This document shows positions 22,501 through 31,291 of a stretch of 60,000 nucleotides of DNA, piece after piece. The position numbers and the translations under genes were made by a program. The stretch is from Acanthaster planci (lineage: Eukaryota > Echinodermata > Asteroidea > Valvatida > Acanthasteridae). The notes beneath the pieces were generated by a model, which ran no database searches, was not told where the DNA came from, and was given only the letters and a program-made list of their open reading frames with translations. The stretch's first letter is position 1; each line of letters opens with the position of its first letter. Where the stretch lies: positions 381,444 to 441,443 of the forward strand of contig NW_019091526.1 in NCBI RefSeq assembly GCF_001949145.1, read 5' to 3'.

Positions 22501-25417
22501 CACGGGATCAAAACCGAACAATTACACACATGGAAAGCAAGTATAGAATACATAAATGGGAACAATGTAACTCACTATCCTCACCTCAACATGACGATCA
22601 AGGGTACACCGACGGGGAGGATTATGTTCTCGCCACGGCGGAGTAGTTCTGGATTGCAGGGCGTTGCCAGGAGGTGCCCAATCAAAACGACTGGGACTTG
22701 CCTTGAAGAGTATAGGAACACGACCCTTGAAGACGCATGCAGGGACTACTTTGCTTCGGTCAAGGTTGGTAGCTTCCGATTTCACAACCCCCACTGCGCA
22801 ATGTGCAATAACCTGACAGTTCAACCAACAGCCACCTGTCAGAAACAAAAATTCACTCCCAGGTTAGGCCTACCCAGTGTTCTCGAGAAATGGGACCTTT
22901 GGGATAGATATCCAGCTTTCAACAACTTGGACATATTCCCTGTCGGCTGGAGCTTTGACAGCCTGGATAGACCTTTGCTGCATAACCGTATTAATACGTT
23001 TTCCATTGAGGATATATTTGATTTCGGCTGGGGAAATGATGAGAACATCATTTGTCCGCCAGAACAGCTTTTTGTTCCTTCTTCCGGCGAATGTGGCACT
23101 GCTTTGTCCTTGTCGGGTGTCGCAAAAGAGGATGGTGATTTCCTGGATGGTTTGCAGACTCCCAACAACTCATCTTCACAATGGTTTTCTTTGTTGGACG
23201 ACAACTGTAACGCTGGGGTTCTGGCGAGTTTTGGCAATGCTGCCTCGTACTGGGAGGCCGTCCCCTTACAAGGTACAGTGTTTGACCCAGACCTTGATGT
23301 CAAAAATTTTCCTGAAGAATTTTCTCTGTCTGTCTTTGTCAAGACAATTGACAAGATTAACACTTTCCTTGGTAATGCAATGGCAATATTTGAAAACAGT
23401 TCGTCTGTCTTCAGAACATGCAACATCACAACTGCCGCAATGTATCTAGAAGAGGGAGCCTTTGCATTGTCACAAATAAATGTTTGCTCAAATGCTTCGA
23501 TGAAGGCGAAATGTGTAGTTCAGACTTCAATTGATAACAATTACACATCCGTTCCCGATTCTACAGTACTGAAGTTATTTACTTGGATCGGAAGAGGTGT
23601 TTATGCGGAGTCCGCTGGTCGTGTGTCGCTGTCAGTGCAAAAAGAGTGTCTTGATGTCCTGGAATTGATCCAGAACTGCTCTGATGTTAAGCTCTTACAT
23701 CCCAACGAGTATATGTTTGATTATATTCAGTTGTCCCTGTGGAATGTAAAGAATTACGTCCCCTTGCCCGACGGTAAGGTGGGACTGTGTGGACCCATCG
23801 ATCCGAAAGACTTCGGTAATTTTGCATTAGGCGTGGTCTCTGTCGTGTGCAGTTGCCTGTCGCTTCTGGCGCTTGCAGCCACCTTTGTCACTTACTGTGC
23901 GTTCCCAGAACTCAGAAACACGGGCGGTCTCGTCAATATGAACCTCATGGGGGCGCTTTTTATTGCTATCCTCAATACAGTTCTTTCGGGGGTTCTGCAG
24001 TTGGAAGGGTACGTCTGTATGGCAGCTGCCTCGATGAGCCATTGGCTGTGGCTGTCTGCATTTGCTTGGATGGCTATAATTTCCTGCAACGTGGCCAGAA
24101 CATTCGGTAGGACCATGGTGGTAGCTTCCAGGAGATCTAAGCCCAAGTGTCGTCGCTTGCTCGTCTCCATGGCCTTTGCCTGGGGTGGCGCTTTGCTCGT
24201 TGTCTCCATCTGCCTGTTGCTGAATTTCTGCAACTGCACCGACCTCCCACCGATGTACAGTGAGTCACAGCCGTGCTGGATCGCAGAGACGACTGTGCGA
24301 CTGGTGGTCTTTGGTATCCCAGTTGCGTTGTCTCTCCTCGTTAGCACCGTTGCCTTTGCCATCGTCATTTTCAAGATACGGAAAACGAAGAAAGACAGCA
24401 AGATGGTGCGGACTCGACGACAGATAGAGGAGACTTTTGATGAGTTGAAGATATATGGGAAGGTGGGTCCATTTTCAAAGAGAGTAAAATGACAAAATTA
24501 GATACATTCGGGCTTTGGAATCTTTAAGTAGCCCAAAATGATGGTCAGTTGCGAAAATCTGTGCTGGAAATTTGGAGGGAAGGGGAAAGGTGGGGAGATG
24601 ACTTGCCCAGTCACTGAAATTTGAAAAGTGGGGGGCTGGGGGGGGGACACCATATACAACATAGGGGCAATGTTTATGATAAAGATGTACACCTGTACTG
24701 TGTATCAAATTCATGCCGAATTTTACATCAGAATGGCATATTTATGGCTTTATAAAGTTGTTTCCCCTTTTTAGTGACATTGCAAACCTTTTAGTCTTTA
24801 GGAAATCCTAACATTTCTTCACAATCCGCTTAAATTCCTTTGCTCATCACAAAAAAAGTGTGGATGAGTGTGTGTGTGTGTGGGGGGGGGGCAAGCCCAA
24901 CCCCCCAAAAAAACCTCAAAAGTGGTTGGGGATATATACCCCCATTCTTCCGGGATTTACGCCCATGATGATGTTGTGAATATTTTTGGCAATTGATTCC
25001 AAGAATAACTTTGAAATGTAACTTGTATGGTTCTACTTGACTTTTTCATGCATGACTGATACAGGATTTTTGTTGGCAGGAGTTTCGAGTAAAATTTTTC
25101 ATCAATATCTTTATCATCAGCTAATGCTTCTTTTTGGCACATCATGGGTTCTCGCCTTTGTGTCTGAGGCCGTCAGCCACGTGGTCCTGTCCTACATCAG
25201 CGTCATCGTGAACACGCTGCAGGGGGTCTTCATATTTCTGGCGTTTTGTCTAAATCAACGCGTGAGGGCGCTCTGGAGAAAAAGTCTCTCCTGCTTTGCT
25301 TGCAGAAACGCCGAGCAAAGAAAATCGGCGTCCGATGTGCCACTCCATACCATAAGCACCAGGGGAAGTTTCAATGGCAAGTCGGGAGCAGGGACTGCCG
25401 TTGAGGAGTTCACCTAA
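8284..25417 (+). CDS. SRCR x3 - somatomedin-B - class-B (Methuselah-like) seven-helix receptor, 7 exons
   Basis: Assembled exons: 8284-8365, 17395-17517, 17753-17932, 18640-18969, 21560-21901, 22073-24462, 25121-25417. They total 3744 nt (1247 codons plus stop) in one open frame. The first five introns are all phase 1, typical of shuffled extracellular modules; the last is phase 0. Predicted order: signal peptide (1 to about 26), SRCR1 (about 33-128), SRCR2 (131-236), SRCR3 (242-351), somatomedin-B-like (364-409), Cys-rich ectodomain with FCALCHG and HCAMCNN motifs, then seven helices from about 936. I see no GAIN domain or GPS cleavage motif before helix 1, so it resembles Methuselah-like rather than typical adhesion receptors. 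Ligand and G-protein coupling cannot be read from sequence. Weak points are exon 2/3 (divergent SRCR1) and the unusual GAG acceptor of exon 4. Confidence 0.85.
8940..9310 (+). repeat. Dispersed repeat, copy 1
   Basis: Matches about 39500-39860 in the same orientation. Shared strings include CAAAACTACA, AAAGAAT, GGTCAAAGCTTA, GTAAAACATTA, AAACACGTT and AAATACAGTAC, in the same order and spacing. Divergence is high and no coding capacity is visible. Confidence 0.6.
9960..10440 (+). repeat. Diverged direct duplicate within intron 1, copy 1
   Basis: Pairs with about 13720-14430. The copies share CTTGTGGCATG/CTCGTGGCATG near the left, the TTTTTCTCC and GGCAAATxTTTC region, and a right part reading ATTACCGCCTACAG or CTACCGCCTACAG followed by AGCTxATT. 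It is an old duplicated or dispersed non-coding unit. A single N lies at about 10149. Confidence 0.5.
10440..11180 (+). repeat. Interspersed repeat family ending in CCCGGGATTTAYGCCCATG, copy 1
   Basis: Shares ATGATAAAGATGTRCAYCTGT, TTACATCAGAATGGCATAT and CTTCACAATCCGC with 24520-24970. Both end in a G/C-run block followed by CCGGGATTTAYGCCCATG. A third copy lies inverted at about 45537-45915. Short ORFs on both strands here are by-products of the repeat. The type is unknown, perhaps a MITE. Confidence 0.65.
11600..12400 (+). repeat. Degenerate tandem-like region rich in AACCTT...AACGTT
   Basis: AACCTTG/AACCTT blocks followed within 15-40 bases by AACGTT or CAACG recur near 11609, 11676, 11790, 11918, 12170 and 12290. 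The period is uneven (about 65-130 bp) and divergence is high. No ORF of interest occurs. Probably an old minisatellite or a repeatedly duplicated short element. Confidence 0.45.
13720..14430 (+). repeat. Diverged direct duplicate within intron 1, copy 2
   Basis: Counterpart of 9960-10440. Same orientation and order of shared blocks, with indels. No protein coding seen. Confidence 0.5.
16194..16463. mobile_element. MITE-like element, 270 bp
   Basis: The left end AATAGGTCATTTGGGAGACA and the right end (TGTCTCCTAATGACCCATT) are inverted copies. GGGAGACATT also recurs inside near 16230 and 16257. No ORF. It sits in receptor intron 1. Confidence 0.65.
17057..17247. mobile_element. Short element with 11-bp perfect inverted ends
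   Basis: Begins AGTGGCGTGAC and ends GTCACGCCACT, about 190 bp, with no ORF. It lies 150 bases upstream of receptor exon 2. The inverted ends suggest a small MITE. Confidence 0.5.
17395..17517 (+). CDS. Receptor exon 2: first half of SRCR1
   Basis: Acceptor TTTTTTCCAG. The frame entering at phase 1 reads ...TRLLGGASPNEGVFQYRGAV and then NEWHTFC, matching the start of an SRCR domain (xRLxGGxxPxEGxVxxxxxxxWxTxC). The frame meets a stop at 17523 if read through. Donor G|GTCAGT at 17518 leaves phase 1 and joins cleanly to 17753. The donor is weaker than others in this gene. Confidence 0.6.
17753..17932 (+). CDS. Receptor exon 3: second half of SRCR1
   Basis: Acceptor ATGATTCCAG, entering at phase 1. 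It reads VEAPLLCKLAGYS, matching the SRCR CRxLGY box, and ends PTCTLDDALWLTC, matching the closing Cys box. Donor is G|GTAAGT, phase 1. SRCR1 is therefore split across two exons while SRCR2 and SRCR3 each occupy one exon. Confidence 0.65.
18640..18969 (+). CDS. Receptor exon 4: SRCR2
   Basis: Encodes a complete SRCR domain: LKLEHG, then WQLVCGDDW, ACRHLGYP, FCSGQEDNLTNC and a final GLMC. Donor is A|GTAAGC, phase 1. To keep phase 1 at the 5' side the acceptor must be ATATCGAG at 18638-18639, a rare GAG acceptor. A stronger CAG acceptor at 18583 would be in the wrong phase. Confidence 0.8.
19361..19522. repeat. (GA)n microsatellite interrupted by an assembly gap
   Basis: A long GA run lies on both sides of 73 Ns (19409-19481), so the true length is unknown. 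ORFs translating as Arg-Glu or Ser-Leu repeats here are artefacts. Confidence 0.95.
20035..20140 (+). repeat. Minisatellite of GGCAAAAGCTCCCCAGTTCCT-like units
   Basis: At least four units of about 22-26 bp (20043, 20063, 20089, 20110) share GCAAAARCTCCCCRGYTC, with decay toward the right. Non-coding, in receptor intron 4. Confidence 0.7.
20774..21235. mobile_element. MITE with ~60-bp inverted ends containing AGCGTCAAC repeats
   Basis: The left end reads GTCATGCTGTTTAGCATCAA followed by CAAGCGTCAAC repeats. The right end is the inverted equivalent (GTTGACGCTTGTTGACG...AAATAGCATGAC). Internal arms continue with AAAGCGTCAA and a TTGAA/TTCAA block. About 460 bp, no ORF, in receptor intron 4. 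Confidence 0.75.
21560..21901 (+). CDS. Receptor exon 5: SRCR3
   Basis: Acceptor TTCTGCAAG, phase 1. It encodes IQLRLVDGKHDGSGVLQGRF, DDWGAICSDYW, ACRHLGFFG, VGCHGNETELSQC and YVEC, a textbook single-exon SRCR domain. Donor AAG|GTTTGA, phase 1. Confidence 0.9.
22073..24462 (+). CDS. Receptor exon 6: somatomedin-B-like domain, Cys-rich ectodomain, helices 1-5
   Basis: Acceptor CTTCCTCCCCAG, phase 1. One 2.39-kb exon. Residues 364-409 carry a somatomedin-B-like Cys pattern (CKCDDACVYFNDCCYDY). The ectodomain has paired FCALCHG and HCAMCNN motifs, typical to my knowledge of Methuselah-like receptors, and many N-glycosylation sites. Hydrophobic helices follow: ALGVVSVVCSCLSLLALAAT (1), LMGALFIAILNTVLSGVL (2), MSHWLWLSAFAWMAIIS (3), SMAFAWGGALLVVSICLLL (4) and VVFGIPVALSLLVSTVAFAI (5). 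The third inner loop is basic. Donor GGGAAG|GTGGGT, phase 0. Confidence 0.92.
24520..24970 (+). repeat. Interspersed CCGGGATTTACGCCCATG repeat, copy 2
   Basis: Homologous to 10440-11180 and to 45537-45915 (inverted). It sits in receptor intron 6 between exons 6 and 7 and contains a G-run (about 24882-24891). The minus-strand ORFs here are repeat by-products. Confidence 0.65.
25121..25417 (+). CDS. Receptor exon 7: helices 6-7 and cytoplasmic tail
   Basis: Phase-0 acceptor TTTATCATCAG. It reads LMLLFGTSWVLAFVSEAV (helix 6), VVLSYISVIVNTLQGVFIFL (helix 7), then AFCLNQRVRALW, which matches the class-B end of helix 7. The tail is about 48 residues, Ser-rich, ending TAVEEFT. A longer reading starting at 25037 is open, but only this acceptor fits phase 0 from exon 6 and removes non-homologous residues. 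Confidence 0.88.
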   Translation, partial: LMLLFGTSWVLAFVSEAVSHVVLSYISVIVNTLQGVFIFLAFCLNQRVRALWRKSLSCFACRNAEQRKSASDVPLHTISTRGSFNGKSGAGTAVEEFT

Positions 25418-28400
25418 AAATATCTGCAGTTTAGCTGTAACAAGTGTAGGCTAAGTGCAAATGTACATGTAGTCATTGTGGTTCATCTTATTATATATTA
25501 CATGTATTTTGGGTGAGATCAATTATCTCTCAGTCTCACGTACCCGGTTGTAATGAAACTACTTTGAGCAGAAAAGTATAAGGGAATCTCAGTAACTAAA
25601 AGTAACTCATAAGCTTCAACATGAAACTAAGTCCCAGCTGTAACCGCGTTTTAAGAAGGGTTTTCACTTTAGTCTACAGTAAGTCTGACACTGTTTTGGA
25701 TAGAATCCATTTGTGCCTGTCCTTGTACCACCAGGCTCTAGACCTAAAATGAGAAATACTCCACCTACCTTCATAAAAATGGCAATTTTCACAACGCATT
25801 GCATATTTTAAACACGTTATATTTTGAGAGGTGTTTGCCCTCGGACTTGTGCCAAAGCGAACGAACGGGTATAGCCATAGTGCAATTTAATATTCTTGTA
25901 CGTATCATTGGATGTGGCTAATTCTTATGTGCTTCAAATTTGCACACAGAATGTGTTCATTTGTTCGTCATGAGAGCAGCCAAGCAATACAAAATAAATA
26001 CAAATTTTGAAAACGTCAGATGTGAAGAGGACGGCTTTGAACGGTCCCTTGTCCTTTGGTGCATGAAAAGGTTGAATGTAGGCTCCCTTGGCACGAATAT
26101 GACAAACCGAAGCAGTCTGGCAATTTACCTTTTGGTTAAACATGAATTTGCAAGTAAAATAGTTGTTGAAATGTAAGCCCTAGCCCCTTTCCACATACCC
26201 ATCCCACAACCACCCCCACCCACCAATAAACACTGCAAGCCAGCAGGCAGCTCTCGAAACAGGGATATGTTTGCAGAGGCCGTATTATGTCCACTGGGAT
26301 TGGCATGGCGATAGTGACTGATTGCCAATCAGAAAGCAGCAACAAGGAATGAAGCCTCTAGAAACTTAAATGAGGTTTCCCTGAACTGTCAGGTTTATCA
26401 GCATTTTAACATTTTCAGTGACTGTGATTTTTTCAGTAGCCTAATACGGAAATCTTCTTAATTAAGCAACAGTCCCGTCTGTTGAGGGGTTCTTGTCATG
26501 ACTTGCAAAGGACAGTATGGTATCAGATACGTAATACAGGATTCGATTTTCTTCAAAAGTTGACAATAATATTTCTACATTTATAAAGTTACGATTGTAG
26601 TGTCTCACAGTTGTAGAAACCTCTCTCTTGTGCAATTCACATACATTTTTGTAAGTAAATTACATGAAGTTACACCGATTACCTTAGTACGCTGCGTTCG
26701 ACGTTGTTCACTGTTAAGCTTTCCCCAGTTGGCTTTGGCTATTGTTCAGCGAGGACTACGTTTTTGTTTTCGTTGTTCGCGACACATCGCTTACATCATA
26801 ATGTATAATGTGCGTTAAGTATAGTAAAGGGGCTCTATTTCGGTGTGTGTGTGGGTGTGTGTGTTGGGGGGGTATGCCTGATTTCAAACTGAGTACACCG
26901 AAACACCCAGATCGGATCTCTACTGGTATTATTTCGAGTGAAGAATTGTGCGAAGCGAACCGGCCAATAGCGGAGGTGACGGCAACACGAGGAATAATCT
27001 AGTTCCCTGCCCAAAGATGCCTTGACTACTCTTAATAAAAATTCTTAGGTCAGGGATCTCCCACGGATATAAATAGATATGACGCAAGGGTCAGGGGTCA
27101 CAAGTTGAGAGCCCAGTTTTTTTTTATTTCACGACAGTGGTACATACTGTATGTATTTGCCAGTCGTCAGGTCCTGATTCTTCCTAGCTTCTCTTCTAGG
27201 GAGATTACCTAGGAGACTTTCGATTTCAGTGTAAAGTCAAATATTGTAGATTCAACAGCTGTCATTAGGATGCGGGAGTTTACTTTCAACGGCTAATCTA
27301 CCTACCCGGCCGGGAATAACTGAACATCAACGGTACCATCCGAACATGCCGAATATAGACTGGACGACTTCGGAATATTTCGGCTATTTCCGAGAAACTG
27401 GAGGAATTCCTCCAGCGTTGGTCACGTGGACATTGAGTGATACTGGAGCCTTGATTCGTAGAGTAGTCAGAATCATCGGGTCTGGTACCCAGACTACACG
27501 ATGAATGACCACGCCGCCGCATGGGGGTACTTTGCCATTTACCAGTCTACTTACAGATATACATGTGTGACATCCTTACATTACATGCACTAATGGGATG
27601 TAAGGTCTAACGTCGACATCAGTAATAAGCAATGAGACAGTGACAAGAGACAATGAGAATAGTCCACATCGTTAAGGTCTGACATTTTAATTAAAGGTTG
27701 TATAGGCTGATGTCTGAGCATCAAACTGGGTCACTGCATTCGCAATTGCATGTTGCCCTGCAAGTTTTTAAAACGTAGATGGGTTAATAAGTAGTATTGT
27801 GTTGATGTTTGACATGAAGTATAATCGATAATGATGTTTCCTTGTGAATATACATATTGAAAAATTATCTGTTTAGATATTCTAATAAGTCTTAGAAGCG
27901 ATTTGTTTTGCCTGTAGGGAGCTCATAAAGCAGCAAATGAAATTTAATTCAGATGCACATAAAGATGATTATAACCATTACGATGCGTAATGTGGAGCAT
28001 AGTTTACGGTTACCAGAACATTTATGCTCACTGTAGCAGAAAGTCATGCTGTTGAATCATTAATTATTTCATGTCCTAAGCGTTGGGGCGGTTTTGCAAG
28101 CTTGGAGATGTCTGGTGTAAGGTCACCGATTTCAGAAACCTTTTGCCTCCGATGGAGTTAAGCTTGCCTTTGCTGTGATCAGCGCACAATCAGCGATTGA
28201 ACTGCGCCATGAACTGGACCTTGTAGATTTAGTGAATTTTAGATATCCAAACAGACAATTACCTAACGCAATAAACTTTTATAGCGTTTGTTTCTCAAGT
28301 CACTGTTTTGCATGCAAGTTAATTAATGTACATCCGTAGCACTTTATTTGTATATTAAATGATATCTCTAAAATAATCCATGAACGGACAGTGAGTAATA

Positions 28401-29216
28401 GCCGTGGTATACATATCCAATTGACAGATGATTAATTATCAAAGGGGGGAACGTTACGTTAGATTTGTGAATTAGTGGTTTCGTGTTATAGTGATTAGAA
28501 ATTGTTAACGAAGTTTGCTTATCGCATTCACATACGTCACACTTGATAAAAATTTCATTCCAAATTGCCAACATAAATAACTCATAAGAAAAAATGTGGA
28601 CAGAAAAAGTGGAACCCAAACTCTTAATGGAAGATGACATTTATGTAGAACCCTCAGTTAAACTGCTGTTGAGCTGGTCTTGTGTGTCTTGTTTTGAATT
28701 GTAAATCTGCAATGGTGTCTGAAAATGCCCGACATGTGGCGTTTATAGTAATTTGCTCGTTCCATTTGTCACACTTGATCAAGATTTCATCCAGAATTGT
28801 CAACTTAAATAACTCATGAGAAGAAATGGGGACGCAAACAGTGGAACATTAATATGGAACTCTATTATTGTACTGCAATTGAGCCGGTTTTGCTGTATGG
28901 TGTGAAGGTTTGAGTAAAATGTAAAGCCTGGTTTCAATATGGTCGTTTGTAATGCAGACTGTCTGCAAGACACGAAGACGCAGACACGAACGGAAGAGAC
29001 GGTATGACGTCATTCCACCCTAAAATTGAAACAAAATGGCGTACGAAACTCACATTTGCTGACATTTGCTGAAAATACGCTTTGAAATTGATTGTACCCC
29101 CTGGACGTCACACTTACGAACCGGAGACACAAGATTGTGCGTGAAGCGTCACTTCGGTAGTATATACGGTGACTCCCACGTGCTTTGTTTTCGAATGACC
29201 TTGTCCTTGTATAAGT
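25418..29216. other. Intergenic region downstream of the receptor
   Basis: A possible AATAAA polyadenylation signal for the receptor lies at 25993-25998. No convincing ORF follows. A TATA-like ATATAAATAG at about 27066 has no gene behind it that I can see. A minus-strand ORF at 27522-27298 does not resemble anything known. A tandem non-coding duplication lies at 28505-28895. Confidence 0.4.
28505..28895 (+). repeat. Two direct copies of a ~170-bp non-coding unit
   Basis: Copy 1 (about 28505-28690) and copy 2 (about 28740-28895) share GTCACACTTGAT, AAATAACTCATRAGAA, GTGGAAC and TTGAGCYGGT in the same order. A short piece (TACACTTGATCAAGATTT) recurs near 37716. Confidence 0.65.
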
Positions 29217-29590
29217 CGTGTGTGTGAGTTTGAACGTCGTGTCTGTAAGCGGTCAGGGCCGATTTCATGAAGCTGCTAAGCACAAAAAGTTGCTTAGCAG
29301 AGTATTATCTCCCTCAGGAAAAACAGGTTACCAGACAAAAATTCATGTCATTTTTATGATAAGCGAACATCAGCTGAACACCAGTCACAAGCAATATACA
29401 ACACAGGAGTATTGTGGTTGGTAATCCTGTTTTTATCAAGGGAAAAAAATCATGCTAGAGATCCATGAAATTGGCCCTGACTACTCACAAGCACGACGTT
29501 CGAACTCCGACGTTTGCAATTCACAAACACGACGTTCAAACTTACAAAAAGACGTTCAAACTCACAATCACGACGTTTGCCTGACCGCTT
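29217..29590. repeat. CACGACGTTCAAACTCACAA minisatellite on both sides of a MITE
   Basis: Right of the MITE (29489-29575), the unit CACGACGTTYRAACTYACAA appears about four times. Left of it (29223-29243), one copy is in inverted orientation. Confidence 0.6.
29255..29478. mobile_element. MITE with GGGCCAATTTCATGAAGCTGCT-like inverted ends, copy 1
   Basis: Starts AGGGCCGATTTCATGAAGCT and ends with the inverse, ATGAAATTGGCCCT. A related copy of similar length is at 48648-48895. No ORF beyond chance. Confidence 0.7.
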
Positions 29591-29749
29591 TAGAACACCA
29601 AACGAATTGCTTGTTAAGGCTAATGTTGCACAAGTTTAATGACGCAAGCGCCGTTTTATAGCTCCCTTTCACTCAGCTGTGACCGCAATGTCCCCAATAG
29701 ACTAAGGCCTATATATGCCGGTGATTGAACAGACTAGGGACTACATGTA

Positions 29750-30200
29750 CAAAGCGGGCATGTCTAGTCGTAGGGGAAGCTACCTCGGATCTTTCCAACA
29801 ATCTCATATTTATGTAGCAAAAGAGTATCTCACATCAGGAAAGGTTCACTGAAACAGCACCCCCCCCCCAAAAAAAATACAATTGTTCTCACTCAAGACA
29901 ACTAAGTCTCTTTATATCAAGATAACAAATTTAGGCCTAGTGAAGTGAATAAAACAAATGGGGCCCACACCAAGGAATAACGGTGCCTCACTAAAGACAA
30001 ATAATTACAGAGGTATGATATTTTTGAAACTGGGGGTCGTATTGAATTCCTATTTAGGGACAATAACCAAAGGGAGATAACACGTCGTGTTCGCATTATA
30101 GAAAGTACGCTTGTTAAATTCATGGTTGGAGAGGATCTAAAATGGATTTGAAGGAACCTAGGCACTGACTCACTGAGTGAATCTGAAATTCATACTCAGA
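29750..30200. repeat. 3'-flank block of the tandem segmental duplication, copy A
   Basis: Matches about 46480-46780. Shared blocks include TCGGATCTTTCxAACARTCTCA, AGGCCTxGTGxAGTGAATAA and CAATTACAGAGGYAT (or the equivalent). It shows that the duplication carrying genes A and B extends past their 3' ends. Confidence 0.55.
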
Positions 30201-31291
30201 CAGTCTCCCTATTCAACAACGTGCAACTTGACCGTGCATTAACATTTTGATAATGCCTGCGGCGTAAATCAGGCGCTGGCACCTGGATACAAGATAGCTA
30301 ATCGATTCTGATTGGTCAAGAGTCTGTGTGCATGCGGCTCGCCACGCGGGCGCCAAGTCCGTATAAGGAGTTTCTTTTGGATAAATTGCACTAGGAACAT
30401 ACCATAAATGAACAGTGTGTTCGGAAAACTGACAGTAAAATTCTAGAACAACATCGTTGCAAATCCATCACATTTTGACTTCTTTTGACTCTGACTAAAA
30501 AGGTATTCATGAACAGGAATAGACATGCGCTTGGCAGTAGGCTGAACGCTGATCAGTCGTGTCCATTCTCCTGAGCCGGTCTGAAACTCATGTTTAAGAC
30601 CAGACAAGCACATATTTATTTTATTCCCTTATTATAACAACATTATTCCATCAAAATCACCTTCTGGTACCTAACTTCATGTACGAATTTCAAAGAAGAA
30701 CCTTATTCTCAGAGAAGCCACTTTTTATCGTGTTTCCTGAATGTAATTTGTCAAATGGGGAGGTACCGACTACTTTAAATGTTTCTTAAAACCTTGACAT
30801 AGAATAAATTACAAATATTTATTGTTCATCATTGTAAATGAATTAATCTGCCGTAAACCTTTATTTCAGTGCTTTAATTTTAATTTCCCAAACTTAAGTC
30901 TCGGAGAAAGTGATAAGAAAAAAATATTACCATACTTTGCCAGCTGAACTCGTACATTACTATTCTATACCCAAAGAGTTCAATTAAACTAGAATCAAAC
31001 TGTGTTCCTGGGCGAGGACTCTCATGTTGAAGATTTACATTAGTGAAGAGAAGTTGTCCAATCCATCCCATGATTTGATTTAGTGAAGGCTGAAGACAAA
31101 ATTATAGAACACTGCATGATGATTGAAAAGTATTTCAGGTATTTCCATTTCATTGAAAAACCCATTAGGCCACACTGTTGCGGAATTATTGTGTGTCACT
31201 GTGCGAAAGGATATCGAGACAGCAAGACCAGAAAGATTGAGAGTAAACAGTGAATGCTACGGCATGGTCAAAGATCAGCTAATGTGTTGCC

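Noticed and set aside
22235-23429. Long antisense and shifted ORFs (up to 196 aa) across 22.2-23.4 kb
   Set aside because: They overlap the receptor's exon 6, whose frame is clearly the coding one with recognisable domains.
23892-24401. 169-aa minus-strand ORF opposite the helix region
   Set aside because: Shadow of the receptor coding strand; no protein-like features.
25037-25120. Upstream extension of receptor exon 7
   Set aside because: Open by chance; only the acceptor at 25120 fits phase 0 from exon 6 and restores the expected start of helix 6.
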